The position numbers were made by a program, and so were the translations under genes. The notes under the pieces were generated by a model, which saw nothing but the letters and a program-made list of their open reading frames with translations, did not search any database and had not been told where the DNA came from. This document shows, piece by piece, positions 1 to 12,411 of a stretch of 64,000 nt of DNA (within the stretch, counting starts at the first letter, position 1; every line of letters begins with the position of its first letter). This DNA is from Papio anubis (Eukaryota > Chordata > Mammalia > Primates > Cercopithecidae), in the NCBI RefSeq assembly GCF_008728515.1, contig NC_044978.1:150228441-150292440 (forward strand), given 5' to 3'.

Positions 1-1376
1 TTGGGTGCTGCAAAGAGGAAGTCACTAACCAGGAAACACCTAAAGGAGGTGTTAGAGGGAGTAGTTCAGGCAATGACTCATTAACCGATGCTTTGAGTCA
101 TTTCTGAATGTGAGAATATGAAGCTTCAATGTTTTTCTCAAGTGAAACAGGTAACCACATATAGACTACTTTAGCAGTTGTTTTGTCAGAGCGGTAGTTC
201 TTACAAATCATGTAGGTCTATCATGCACTGAATACTCTCAAACATAAAATTCATCAGACTCTCTGACCTGTAGAAACATTACAGCCAAATTAGAACCACC
301 TCTTCATTTTATAGCAAGATAATTAGGGTCAAAGTGAGCAAAATGACTTGCCTAAGATCATAGTCCTCAAAATGGTATCATACACCTGAAAGGGCATCAG
401 CACATCACAGCAGAGATGGAGGTAATGGAACAATGGTGGTAAGTGGCAGGTGAAGAAAGTGGGAGTTTTTGGAGCTAAAATAAACGAATAGACTAACATT
501 TACCTGGTGAGAATATCTGAAAAAGTGGCCTGGTGTTAGGTCGTTTAAGTGATTTTCTCATTTGACCTTACCAAATAATCCCAGGATGTATATATTATTT
601 CTACAAATAAGAAAATGATGCTAAGAAATGAAGCAAGTTGCCCAGGGTCATAGAATTAGTATATAATAAAACAGAAAGTGAAATTTAAGTTTGTCTGATT
701 CCCAAAACAAAATAATTTTTTTTCACTTCTAAGCGTGTTATGTTTGTCTGTGAAAATATGGGTGTGAATATCTTATTTTATATGGACAAATAGGGCCTTA
801 TTACCTCTTTGCACAGGAGATAAAATTTACAAAATAGATGGGTCTTTCTCACTTTTTTGAAGTCATGGTCTCCTAGAGAATCTGATGATAGTTCTAGACC
901 ATATCCAGGGAAATGAAATAGGTCTGAACATACACATTCAATTTTAAGTACCTCCCAAAGTTCATCCATGAAATCCCAAGAGTTCTACAGACACAGGCTT
1001 AAAACTCATAATGATTTTCTTGAGAATATAAATAAAGTGAATCCAAGGATAAAACATTCTCTCCAAATCTTCTAACTCCCTACAGTCTTCTAGTTTTTGT
1101 TACTATAATTGAAATAGTAGTAATTTGCATAGTGTTCATGATCTGGACAATTGATCATTTTAACTACTTTCCTGTCTACTCAATTCCTTCCTCTTTAAAA
1201 AAAAGGTAATGTGTTTCTTAAAGCTATAAGAAATACAGCTTTAAGATATATAACAATATTAATAATAGTGGCCATATAAATTTTCATAGGAGTGATTCAA
1301 GCTGAATTACTAATTTACAATATCTTTGGGAGATATGAAATGGAAATTTTATTCATGTATAAATACTATGCATGTT
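1..1376. other. DTHD1 intron, mostly unique AT-rich sequence
   Basis: This is the start of the intron that follows the second DTHD1 coding exon (- strand), and its other end is outside the window. I see no exon with convincing coding character. Two stretches, about 300-360 and 535-705, look like minus-strand MIR fragments because they carry the pattern of a cleared-gel 'threshold' phrase of MIR (AAGTTGCCCAGGGTCATAG type). The rest has no family I recognise. Confidence 0.5.
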
Positions 1377-1717
1377 GCTATAGTCTAAATGTTTGTGTCT
1401 CCTCAAAATTCATGCAATGAAATCCTGGCCCCCAAGGTGATGGTATTAGGAGGTGGGTCCTTTTGGGAAATGATTAGGTCATGAGGGTGGAGTCCTTAGG
1501 AATGAGATTAATGCCTTTATAAAATAGGCCCAAGGGAGCTCATTCACTTTTTCCACCATGTTAGGACACAGCAAGAAGCCACCTCCCAGACACCAAATCT
1601 GCCAGCACTTTGATCTTGAATTTCCAAGCCTCCAGAACTGTGAGAGATAAATATCTGTTGTTTAAAAGCTACCCACTTTCTGATGTTTTGTTATAGCAGC
1701 CTGAATGTACTAAGACA
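1377..1717 (+). mobile_element. MLT1-type MaLR LTR, solo
   Basis: The 341-base stretch follows the MaLR LTR pattern from end to end. It opens TGCTATAGTCTAAATG, contains the GGTATTAGGAGGTGGG and TTAGGTCATGAGGGTGG blocks and a CCTCCAGAACTGTGAGA block, and closes GCCTGAATGTACTAAGACA. No internal retroviral genes accompany it, so it is an old solo LTR. It lies in the DTHD1 intron, antisense to that gene. Confidence 0.8.
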
Positions 1718-1785
1718 TGTACTGACTATAGAAACACACATATAAGTAGGCATACTTAAGCACTTCCCACATTGCATTTACTTAC

Positions 1786-2401
1786 TCCTTTTCCATTATG
1801 TTATTCTTGTGCTTTATATTCTCTGAATCATTGAGAAGAGTACTATTTATATATTTCTTGGAGATATCACATATTATTGAGGACGTGGTCATCTCTTCTC
1901 TTGGGCTTTCTGAGGTTTCTTGAATTTCTCTCTCTGTTGTCTGGATTATGCCATGAATCTCTTTCCTGTTGCCATTTATGTTCTCAACAGTCGTGTGTTC
2001 TATTTGTTTATCATCTTCATTTTCTGCATTATCTGGGAACATTTTGTTCTGTGACTCTTCTTGCACCAGTACACATCCTTTTAGTGATGTATTGTTTTCT
2101 TTTTCCACTAATGCTGAACTCATATGTGTTTTATTTTTTTCTAACTGGACCTGGTTTGTGTAATGACTGTCCTCTCCATTTGTGGGAGAAACAGTAACTG
2201 TTTCTATGACATTTCGTTCCCCTCTTGCAGCAATGTCTGCTGCTTTGGTAATTTGAATGGAGGACATTGTCTGCTGTGGAGTACATTCATCATGCATGCC
2301 GCATAAATTACACATCTCCTTTTCTTCTTTCTTTAGAAGTGCAGCAGTACTCCCCAAATGTTCAGTTATTTTTATGAGGCAGTCTATGAAGGTAACGATT
2401 T
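1786..2401 (-). CDS. DTHD1: DTHD1 second coding exon (partial gene)
   Basis: This 616-base open exon probably encodes residues about 91-295 of DTHD1 (death domain containing 1). Seen: an acceptor ending TGTGTGTAG just before 2401, a continuously open frame, and a donor GGA|GTAAGT at 1785. It joins the upstream exon in phase 1 to give ...VWRKEIVTFIDCLIKITEH.... The encoded segment starts with a short helical, hydrophobic part and has one CNLC motif. It is then rich in Glu, Asn, Lys, Thr and Ser and probably disordered, with no enzyme motif. The ZU5-like and death domains known for this family would lie in later exons outside the window. The gene name comes from synteny: DTHD1 is the divergent neighbour of ARAP2, and the roughly 37 kb gap here matches my memory of human 4p14. 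I could not align it. Confidence 0.62.
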
Positions 2402-4239
2402 CTACACACACATACATAGACACACAAAGAATAAATACAAAACTAAACCAAATCATGTGTCTGCATTGCCATCTAATGAAACATGGCAAGATAATTTTAG
2501 AAACCTACAAAGACCTTTACTAGGCATTTAAGCCAATCTCATGAAGGAGAAGTAATTGTACAACTGTCACTCTTTTAACAATTGTAGGATTGAAAACAAA
2601 CCACTTTTAACATGGTAGCAAAGAGTAAATCTAATCCCTCTTGCTTATAAAGATACTTTGAATATTTAAAGGCAAATGTCATAACCTCTCACTCCCCCAA
2701 TAAGAACTGAAGTCAACATCTCCCTCAATTGTTTTTCATTTGCTATGATTTTGAGAACTGTTCTTTTACCACTGGATGTACAATAGTTTATCAATGATCC
2801 ATTTAAAATGCTGGGCTGAAAATTAGGTGAACACTCCAGATGTGGCTTGGTTGGCAGAAACACCATACCTCCATTATTTCTGCCAATGTAGATGCTACAT
2901 TTTGGAGCCCAGTTACTGCTATAATAATTGGATTAGGTTCATACTATTCCTCCTGATGAATTTGTGACCACTGGAAATTTTCAAATTAGTCCTTCAGAGA
3001 ATAGCTCTGACCATACCAATTCTCTGATTGGAACGTGAAGTGACTTTTCAAAGCCTACTAACTCAGGTCAACCTTCTTCATTCTGGAGTAAACTCTCAGT
3101 ATGGTCAAATCTGATATAATCTCTCACTCCATCATCATTCTTCCCACGCTCCTATTTGTTCATCCTGCTTCTCCTCACTATTAAGGTCACCTGATGAGTT
3201 CTTGCAGGCTTAGTGCCTCTCTAGTCTTTAGAATTCAGTTCTAAACTAAAGAATATGTAATTTAAGGCCCCATAACTTAGTGTTTTTAAAACCATCACCA
3301 AATCATCCCTTCGCCAAGTCCTTGTTTTTTTCTGAATATATATTTGTCTTGTTATGTTGCCAAGGACCATGTTCCATTCCCTCCAGAGATTAAAGGTCTG
3401 ATTTTGGGCTGCAGCTGATGGCTTCTCAGTCATGCTGCCTTTGGAAAGATTTCCCTGATGCCCACTATTTGCCCTTTAGACTGAATTTCTTAATATCGTC
3501 TACCCTGGATTTCATCATAGATGGAACCTGCCCACTTATCTTGATACTGTATTATTTAGAGTTGAATTTCATGATGCCACCTAGATGCTTATCTGGAGTA
3601 ACTGTTGTTATCTAGGATTATATTCATCAGATTCCACATTCTTCCTGCCCTGCTGTATTTTTCCACATCCATAACTGGACCTATTCCCAAGAATCCCTTT
3701 CCAGCCTCAGTGTATAGGGATCCAATTCCCTATCCCAACCCACTCCAGTCTTCCCAGGAATTGTGCAATTAATAAGTCTAAGCTCAAATGACCCTAGAGA
3801 TAGAATATTATATTCTGATTAAAAAAAAAAAAATACTAGCTCTGCCTCAAACTAGGCCTGTATTTTCCTGTCTCTTAAGTCTTGGATCCTACAAAAAATA
3901 CCAACTCTCTATTTCCTGCTGCATAAGTCCAATTCACTCTTTAAACTTCAGCTTAAATACTACATTTTTCTAGCAAACTTCTCAATTCCCCACCCTACAG
4001 ATGGGATTTAAAATGCTTCTGAAGTCCAAAAGCACTTCATTCAAGTGTTTCTAATGGGACTGGCCCCAATGTCCCTGGCATTATTGTGCATTTGTCTCGA
4101 CTTATTTCCCGTATGAAATTGTTAGTCTCTTGTGGACAGAAACTCCATCTTAGCCTTGTTGGTATGCTCATAGTCCCTCTCAGATCTTGCCATAATCAAT
4201 ATTTCTTAGAGAAAGATTAAGTTATAAAAAAATACTTGC
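2402..4239 (-). other. DTHD1: DTHD1 intron 1, GC-AG type
   Basis: The 1838-base intron separates the two DTHD1 coding exons. Its 5' end reads AAAAG|GCAAGT, the strong extended consensus typical of GC donors, and its 3' end is a T/G-rich tract ending in TAG. Only the GC donor keeps the reading frame. The nearby GT at 4235-4234 would shift phase and hit a stop soon after the junction. The intron contains probable plus-strand L2 remnants at about 3050-3640 and 3640-4190. Confidence 0.6.
3050..4195 (+). repeat. L2 LINE fragments in DTHD1 intron 1
   Basis: The sequence resembles the L2 3' region. A ...TTTGGAAAGATTTCCCTGATGCCC... stretch at about 3440 corresponds to the L2 'TTCCCTGACCACC' block. 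At 3948-4190 a CTTAAATACTACATTTT block and a TTGTTAGTCTCTTGTGGACAG block match the L2 tail pattern. It is strongly diverged, so its boundaries are approximate. Confidence 0.45.
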
Positions 4240-4510
4240 CTTTTCTCCAGACACATTGATTCTCCTTGTCAAGCAGCACATGCAGCTGCTGGCAGGTGGA
4301 ATGCAGGGTGCCTGCGGCGTGCTCCAGCAGCTGGTGAAGGGCCCTGCTGAGCTCCTGACCCAGAAAGACCACAGTGGCCATCCAAGTGGCCCCACCAGCC
4401 CCCTCACAAAGGTCATCACCCAGGAGTGCCTGCTTTAGCATCTGGTTTTGTCTCCAAATCTGCTTCAATATTTGGCCCAGTTTACCTGAGCCCATGTATT
4501 CCGTATCCAT
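4240..4510 (-). CDS. DTHD1: DTHD1 first coding exon (start codon exon)
   Basis: The exon encodes the first 90 residues plus one base, starting MDTEYMGSGK. The ATG at 4510-4508 sits in a strong Kozak context (A at -3, G at +4). The frame stays open upstream without another nearby ATG, so a longer N-terminus from an earlier exon is possible. An AG at about 4542 (CTTTGCTGGCAG) could be an acceptor. The segment is helix-rich and amphipathic: KLGQILKQIWRQNQ, then a Leu/His-rich stretch with LSRALHQLLEHAA and LHSTCQQLHVLLDK. I see no catalytic motif. It ends at an AG|GCAAGT donor and is in phase with the exon at 2401. Base composition is more GC-rich than the surroundings, as expected for coding sequence. 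The identity as DTHD1 is inferred from position opposite ARAP2. Confidence 0.62.
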
Positions 4511-4681
4511 TTTATGGTACAAAGTGATATTTTCTCTCCTGCCAGCAAAGCCTAAAGGTTTTGCAAATTCAAACTTGGTGATGGTTATGTGTCCTAAACT
4601 CTAGGAGATGATCCAAGTCAGCTGGCCAAGCACCTTCTCACAACATAGTGGTTTATTCAGTTTGGTGTTGACTAGTGAAAA
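4511..4681 (-). promoter_or_regulatory. DTHD1: DTHD1 5' UTR and proximal promoter
   Basis: This is the sequence between the start codon and the X-box. It is not a CpG island and I see no TATA box at a convincing distance, so the transcription start cannot be fixed. An inverted CCAAT box lies farther upstream at about 5164-5173 (ACCATTGGTT on +). Confidence 0.4.
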
Positions 4682-4694
4682 GTTACTAGGTAAC
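4682..4694 (-). promoter_or_regulatory. RFX X-box motif upstream of DTHD1
   Basis: On the - strand this reads GTTACCTAGTAAC, an exact match to the X-box pattern GTNRCC-N(0-3)-RGYAAC with a one-base spacer. It lies about 172 bases 5' of the DTHD1 ATG, within the distance typical of X-boxes of ciliary genes bound by RFX factors. The + strand copy of the same near-palindrome has one mismatch. Confidence 0.55.
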
Positions 4695-4699
4695 CAAAG

Positions 4700-6005
4700 A
4701 AGGGGCGTTACTGTACCGTGTGTGCTACTGTGTACAGAATACATTAATCACTGGGGTAGAGCTAACTCACACGATCCAACTCTCTATGTGAGTTTTACAA
4801 AATCAATATACTGTGGAAGTCCCAAATACTTTCCAAGTTTTCAGGCAACAAAATATGGATTCCAGGTGGGATAAGAAGTTTATTAATCAAAAGTAAACTG
4901 TTAGAACAATATTGCTGGCAGGATTCCTGTAAACTTAAAAATATTTATGAATAAAATAATGTGATGTCTGATTTGCTTCTAAATAATCTAGGAGCATAGG
5001 GGTTGGTAGAGGTATAAAATGTGCTGAAAAAATTAATAAATGTTGAAGCTGGATATGGTTACACATGGGGTCTTGACAAGTCACTCTAATTAATGTGTAT
5101 ATGTATAGTATTTTTATAACCAAGAGTTTAAAAAGATTCCTCTACTGGAGCAGAGCCTATTACCATTGGTTAGGTAAGTATAATTAGCATCTTCTTATAT
5201 GGTAAATCTGCAGAGACTGAGATAAGAACTTGGCCTCTAATAATTTCCCTCTAATTGGATAAAATGCCCCTTCACTGAAAGAAAGCAAACCTGAAGAGTA
5301 GCTTTCTCAAACTAGCAAGAAGTCTTTACCATGTGTAATTAAAATTCAGATACAACAAGCTCTCCCCACTGCTGCCTGTCTGCCTGCCAGCACATCATAT
5401 ATGGGGCTATGCAATACAGCACTTGGGGGTATTTGGAGGAAACCAGAACAGTCTGCCTCCCTCTCTCCAATCCCACTGCTCAAGGAAGGGAGAACACACA
5501 CCCACGCCAAAGGGAGAGGGCAGTGAGTACATTCCAGAGAGGCTCATGTTCCCTCAGGGGTACTGGAACAAAATGAAAGCTTTTCAAAGGGAAGCCAGAG
5601 TGCTTCCCTCCCACAGGCAACACATTATCTCATCTTAAGCCCTGGAGTTCTAAGGGCTACACTCAGAGCACCTGGAAGACAAGATGGGGAAAAACAAGCC
5701 CAGAGAATAAATAATGAAGAATGACTGCCACTGCAGTAAAGACTGTCAAAGCCTCTGAAGGAAAAGGAAAGGAGCAGTATTGAATGACTGGTGGCTGCGG
5801 AGTGGAGAGGTGCTTCTTCGCTATTATGTGTCTTATTTTTTCAGTTAACTTCTGTTCACTGAAAAGGGGGCCTTTTTTGCAACATGAGTTCCTATCACTT
5901 CATGGATTGGATCATATGAATCTTCTCAAACTAAAGACTCACTCATTCATTTTATTTTCTTTCTCTTACTCCTTAAAGAGATGTCATTCTCAAAAATAAT
6001 GTATA
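4700..6005. other. intergenic, nothing recognised
   Basis: Unique-looking sequence upstream of DTHD1. It contains the CCAAT-like site at about 5165 but no gene, RNA or repeat that I recognise. Short open frames here have no coding character. Confidence 0.5.
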
Positions 6006-6009
6006 CATG

Positions 6010-6700
6010 GCTTTAATTCAATGCCTATTTTGAAAACTCCTGTAGCATTTACTGTGGGACAGGAACTAAGTGCTGGAGGTCAGCCCTTTTTAGGACTTCA
6101 AGAGACAGGTGCATGAACAGATTATTAAAATAAAGCTTAGACTGTGTTGAGAGCTAGAGAAGTATAAAGAAAAAGTATCATAAAAGCTTTGAGGAGTTTA
6201 AAAAAAAATTCTGCTTAGAGGCCTGGAAAATGTTTGAATTAGAAACTAAAGGATAAGCAGGCTATAGAGTAAAAGAAAAAACTATTCCAGCATAGGAAAT
6301 AATATGATCAAAGTCATGGCGTCATGAGATTACACAGTAGGATCAAAAATGTAAAAGTATGGCTTTGGAGGAAGGTTCAGTTAATGAGTCAAGAAAAGTG
6401 GCAAATGAAGAGTTCAATAATTGTGGAGAGTGAGGAGAAGAAATTAGAATTTTGGTTTACAGATAAGAGAGAAATTGAATAGATTTAAATCAGGCTGCAA
6501 TGTGATGAAATCTGTGCTTCAGAGATGCAGCTGTATTAGACAACAGAGATATAAGAGTTAGGAGGCTTGAAGGTCTGTACTAAAACAGCAATAGAGCAGA
6601 TGAAAGAAGGGGATGGCATGAGAGGGGTTTTGAAGTATAGTGGATAGAACTTACTAAACTTACCAAACCATCAGATTATAGGGAGAGGACTAGAAAGCAC
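6010..6700 (-). repeat. L2 LINE fragment
   Basis: This is a reverse-complement L2 tail. The order is a GCATTTACTGTGGGACAGGA block, a 'CCAGCATAGGAAATAATATGATCAAAGTCATGG' type block (6287-6320), and a 'ATAAGAGTTAGGAGGCTTGAAGG' type block (6550-6573), as in the L2 3' region. It is heavily diverged. Confidence 0.5.
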
Positions 6701-8150
6701 TGAAAATGCATCCATTTATTTATTTGAGAAATAAATATACTAAGAACTATGCTTAGTATTAGAATATGACTAAAATATTTAATTTAGGTGATTACATAGA
6801 CTATAAAACTATTAAGGAATTTAAGAGGGACATTGGGCTTGATGGGTAGAAAATTTGTTTAATTTTAGATTTGTTGAGTTTGAAGTAACTCAGAAAAATT
6901 CCTTAGAATGTGTTTGAAGTTGAAAAATTAGAATAATATTGGTATATTTGAATGTCATCAGTAAATAAGTGGTACATGAATCCCTGGAAGTAGATTAATG
7001 GAGAATTTACCAGGCACATTTTAAGTATTGAATAAAACTGATCATGAAATGCTGCCTGATCACTTCAGCAATCTACATTTATTTCTAGATATGTGGGAAA
7101 ATCCTTTCTCAGGGAGAAAAAACAAACCCAGACATTCTCTTTGTTTCATTCACATTTGCTATCCTCAAGTTTAAACTTGTTCTCTGTTTGACTTCTTAGG
7201 AACATATAATATTTGCAAAGTGAGACCTACCACAGGCCACGCTGCATTTACTTGTTAAAACATGCATCGGCATGTTCCTGCACCTTGTTTTCCATTAATT
7301 GATGTCACTAACCACAGAAAGAACAGACATTTGCAGTCAAGACACCTACAGAAGTTCACTGCAGAAATTCATCTGAATGGTTTTAACATTTGATTATCAT
7401 CTTCATTGTAGCTACTAATTATTATGACTCCTTTTACTTTCTTACTGAGAATTCAGTGCTTCCATTGACGTTAGTTTGCAGTCTTGAATTCATACCATTA
7501 TGTGGTCAAAAGACAATAGTTTTTCTTAACATTAAAAGTATTCAAGTGGATTAGAAATAAAATTCAAATAGTAGGATAGTTCCTGTTTACTACCTAAAGA
7601 AATAAAAATATGCAATACGGCTATCAATGACAGGCTATTAATTTCAAAGGAAGTGAAGACAATAAAGTTTTAAAGCGTAATGAAGAGTGCTATTTTTCAT
7701 GGCATTTATAGTGGGTAGTGGTGGGTAGGTCAGATGTAAGCAAAAGAGTTATGCATGCCTGAAGTATTATGAGTCAATGTTATTAGTTCTATAATGTGAT
7801 TTTATTTTCATTGAATTTCTGTAGTTGCCTACATCAGAGACTTTGGTACTTACAGTCCAGAATAATTGTTCCCCTTTTGAACATTCATATTGAATGTCTG
7901 GTCATCTTTTGTCTGTTTAAGATAAACTCATGCATTTGGATGATGAGCGGATGGAGAAGGAAAATAAATTGTTTTCTTTTTGTTGTGTTTTTGTTTTCTT
8001 TAGTAACTTTTGGACTAGTAAAATATAAATTATACATTCAAATTTTTAATGTGCTTATCAATTTTAAAATGTTTTCAAAGACCAAGTGGTAAAAATCAAA
8101 GCTGCTAACACTTCTGATTAAACAAAGTAGATTAGATATATATTCCATAT
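6701..8150. other. intergenic, nothing recognised
   Basis: AT-rich sequence without a repeat family or gene that I can name. The longest open frame (7796-8092) is low-complexity and Phe/Leu-rich, as expected by chance in AT-rich DNA. Confidence 0.45.
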
Positions 8151-10440
8151 CTGATTTCTAGCGAGATGCCCTGGAAAGGATAAAACGATATACAAATCCC
8201 AAAAGATAAAGAAAATGGGTGATAATAGACAAAAGATGTCAATGAACTCCTGGAAGACTAAAAGCAGATGGGCAAGTAGTAAATAACCAAACAGAGCTGA
8301 AACCTAAGCACCCAGACAGTGGGAAATAGGTGAGTTCTTGTCACAGAATCTCAGCAGTTCCCGGAATTAGAGACAGTTAGGACCTCTGAAAATAAAGGTG
8401 AACTTAGGGCGGTAAACAGGTGCTTTTGTTGAAACTCTGTTTGGAGAGCAGGTAGATTCCTAGATTCCTCTCTTCTGCCCCAAAGAGCTAGGCAATAGTC
8501 TCTCCCATCCATCAGAAGCTAGAGACTTCCTCTATGAATAAATGGGGGCAGCAAAGCTCAGCAGAGCAGAGAGCTGGAGGGGGTGCTATGCTGACAATGA
8601 GGTTAAGTGAAATTCTACAACGTTAAACTATGAGATCCCGCTCAATTCTTCTGCTCAACTCCAGGAACACAGGCTGGGAAGCATAACCTCCCAGGAAGAA
8701 AACGCAAAGTTTCCTCCACAGAGTAACTGAACACTCCATGAGAAAAACCTACTGACAGTGAAACTTTCAGTGTCCCTCTCCCTATTTCCAACCCCAAAAG
8801 CCTACTCTGCCTCCGTCAGATCATCCACAGTGAAGCTCCACATCATATAAAGATTCCAAACTAGGCTCTTCATGCCTCACTTTAAGTGGAATAACAACCA
8901 AGGAGGTCGGGCATTTGAAAAAGCCTCTAATATAAAGCTAGAGACTAAAGTAAACAAACACAATTAAAGAACTTGGGGGGGAAAAAAACAGAACTTCCCT
9001 GTGTTTACAGGGAAGAGAAAATATCAAATGAATCTATAATTAGCATGTTCAGAGTCTAGGATAAGAAAAAATAATGCACTCACAAGTGAAGAAAATATTT
9101 TCTTTAAAAGGGGAGCATTACGGCAATAAGACTCACAAAAATTAAATTATGATAATAGAATTTTCTTAATATGGCAAAGAAAAAGCGGTTGAGTAAATTC
9201 CCCAAAACGTCAAACAAAAAGACAAAGAGATGGACAATAGGGGTAAAATGGAGGTTAAGAAAATTAAAGGTTAAATCCAAGTGGTCCCACTAATATGAGT
9301 TCTGGAAAGAGAAAACAGAATGAATGAAATTATCAAGGAAATAATATAGAAATATTTCTCAGAATTAAAGTATATGATATTCTAGACAGAAAGAGCCCAG
9401 AACAGTATATGCAAAAAATAATCATAACCAGTCATATCAAATTCACACCAAGGATCAACATTCCAGTAGCCTCAAAAGAGGGAAAAAACTGTCACATTTA
9501 AATCAAAAGGCATTGAACTTCTCAACAGCAACACTAAGACCTAGCAAATAATAAGTGATTTCAATATTGTGAGGGAAACGTCTTTCCAATTCAGGAATCT
9601 TTTTCTGCCAAAACATCATTCAGGTGTGCAGAGAAAGAAAGGGCATTTTCGGGTAGGCAAATGTCAAACGATTTATCTCCCGTGTACCCATTTTTGGGAA
9701 GCCACTCACATGAACTCTATCACAAGCAACAGAATGACACAAGAAAAACGCAGACATAGGAGTCAGGAACTGGAAAATCCAGCAAAAGAGAGATTTAAAG
9801 CTAAATCAAACGCTTTAAATGATGTCCCAGGGCGACAGCAATGCTGTGGTCCTAGAAAGCCCCCATTCCAGACTCCAGCAGTCACCTGAGTGCTTCAGAA
9901 GTCTGTCTGCAAGCAGAAAAAATTGAACTGACAAATTAGCTGATGTTTTAAACATTTTAAGAGAAATTTTACAATTCTATTAGAGAATTGAGGAAAAGAA
10001 TTGTTGATAACTTAGCAACAGAAACAAAAGACAATTATTAAAACCAGCAAAAACTAAATTGTAAAGAAAAGGATATATAATTATAGTGTATCGCATAGTT
10101 CTGTTATGAATAATATTGACATAGCCACAATAATAAAGATGTCCATAATTACTTTAAAATAAAAAGTGTGATATATGTGTATTATTAGGATGGGCATAGG
10201 AGGCATGTACATAGAGAATGTATATAGCAGCGTGGATACAAGAGAGCAAAAAGTCTTATTTCTACAGCAGGAAGTCAAATATTTAAAAATAAATCAAACA
10301 TTTAAAAACAAAGAAAAACTATTAGGAATCTGGAGGTAAGTGCCAGAAGAAACTTCTAAAAAGTTTAATGTGATTGCCTCTGGGAAAAGGCATAGGAAGG
10401 AACTAGGCAACTCCTGACTTCCAGGAGCTAGCCTGGCACC
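8150..10440 (+). mobile_element. old L1M/HAL1-type LINE, 3' part
   Basis: The region 9490-9800 follows the pattern of the old L1M/HAL1 3' segment: AACAGCAACACTAAGACCTAG, then GGGCATTTTCGGGTAGGCAA, then ATCTCCCGTGTACCC and GGGAAGCCACTC. The A-rich upstream part fits the same element. Many indels and stops show an ancient, dead copy. The open frame at 9569-9889 is a by-product. The 5' limit is approximate. Confidence 0.55.
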
Positions 10441-12187
10441 ACCAGCAAAGCCCCGGGGTTGCTATCAGCTGTCCTGGCACTCACAGGTAGGTGTTAGCAT
10501 TCTGTTGAACATTAAAAAAAAAAAAAAATCACATGACATCATCTACTATGATGGATCAAAACAAATTGAAGATCACTCTACAATCATGTCTAAACACATG
10601 AGCATTGTTTAAGCCACAAAATACAAAACATTCCTCTCTCTCAGCTAATACGAATGAGGACTGTTTCTTAACAATTGCATCTTTAGCATTACTGTAGTCC
10701 ACCCTCTCTAAAGATAAGACTTATTGAGATAGCCAATCACAGATCATAACCACTTTTAGACAGCATCCAATTCAGAGCGGGAAACTTCCGTCGGTTCACC
10801 CAACCAAAGCCCAAATCCTGTTATAAGTCCCTTTTAACATCCTTTACCTGAGACACCCCTGGATTCTCTGTGGTGTAAGTTTTCCCTCACTGAAATGGGT
10901 AATGAGTCCTGCTTATTCAATTACAGGTGTGCTGCTGATGGCATTATGCTTGAGGACAATGACAGACGCTCAGGTACTTGGGGAGGGAGAAGGGCAAGCT
11001 GCAATGATCTATTGCTTTTCTTTCAAGTTGTTGTTCATACTATATGATTTTTTAAAACTATATGTGTTATGTTACTTTGATATAAACTAAATTCGGATGT
11101 TAACAATGAAATAAGCCAAATGCTGCATTCCCTAGGGATCCTTCGATGGTGATATTAAGGTTGACACAACGCATCACTTCAAGTGGGTTACATCAGATCA
11201 GCAAACATACTCTCCACTGAGTTTGTAAGAAGTAATTCACCATTTGAAAATGCTTGGAATTTGGTGGCATATGCTCAAGAATGAACTCAAATTTAAAGCA
11301 ATCAAATGAACTGGGCATGAATTTCAAACAGAGGTAGAGTAACTACCATCTGGTAATGGCTTAATATCAAATACTTCATCTGGATCACAGAGCTCTAGAT
11401 ACAGCAGAAGGTCAACAAATGTTTGATGATTAAGACAATGTTGAAATGTAATAAACAATTCACACATTCTTTTAAGAAAATCATGTCATTCTCCCACCTA
11501 GAAATTAATTAATAAAATTCCTTAATATCACAAAATATGTGATCAGGTTCAAATTTCCAATTGTCTCTCAAAAGCCACAATTATTTTTACACAATTTTTA
11601 AGAAGTAGGTTCCAAATACAGTCCTCAAAGGCAACTAAATCTCTTTTAATAATTCTCATATGAATTATGACAACTGAAAAATGTATTAAAAACATATTAT
11701 ATGCCAACAATGGAGAAATTTAATTATAGGCTAGAAAATTATCTTTCATTTTTGTCATTTTTATGTGAATGAGGAACAGAGGTAAAGGAATTAATTTGAA
11801 AGAAGTCACCAAAATTGAAAAGTCAGTAGACATATTTGCAGAGATATTTTCATTCCTTTGTGTTTAAGTAAATTCTTTACTATTCCATTAAAGTAGTTAT
11901 TGATTTTGAGATGTTTTGTTTTACATAGAAGTTTAGTATTGAAAGTTCTTATTGGCAAGTTCTGCATTCAGTATGTAAAGAAAATGGTTTGGTGTGAAGA
12001 ACTGAACTGGAACTGAAAAGTAATTATGAGTATTCAATTATTTGGTTAACAAAAGCTCCTTCTTAACACCATTAATGGCCTCTGAAATTAACATCAATGT
12101 TTTGGATTACAGCTTTGCAACATGTCTCTGTGAGTCACTGTTGTGTTTGTAAAGATTATGACTCTTTATACAGTCATGGGCCTGTGA

Positions 12188-12230
12188 CATGAAACCAGTG
12201 AAATAAATTTCATGAAACCAATGAAATAAA
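12188..12230. repeat. two-copy 23-base tandem repeat
   Basis: CATGAAACCAGTGAAATAAA is followed after three bases by CATGAAACCAATGAAATAAA, a direct tandem duplication with one difference. Confidence 0.85.
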
Positions 12231-12380
12231 AACTAGACAGTTTTATCTTCTGTCAAAATCTTCTGAGACAGATGTTAAAATGAGGGTGTGCCAGATGCAT
12301 TGCTACAGTATACTTTATGGTATCACAGTATTTGGAATGTGTTTCTGTGCCATCTTCATTGCTGGACTTCTACCAGGATG

Positions 12381-12411
12381 TGACTAGTGACTAGTGACTA
12401 GTGACTAGTGA
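12381..12411. repeat. heptamer tandem repeat (TGACTAG)n
   Basis: Just over four perfect copies of TGACTAG lie in unique sequence. The heptamer is not a known satellite unit that I recognise. Confidence 0.9.

Noticed and set aside
778..969. Possible additional DTHD1 exon on the - strand
   Set aside because: The frame is short, has no well-placed acceptor and donor pair that keeps phase with the exon ending at 1786, and looks like repeat-derived sequence.
4511..4522. MYHK extension of the DTHD1 start
   Set aside because: The first codon would be TTG. The ATG at 4510 with a strong Kozak context is preferred.
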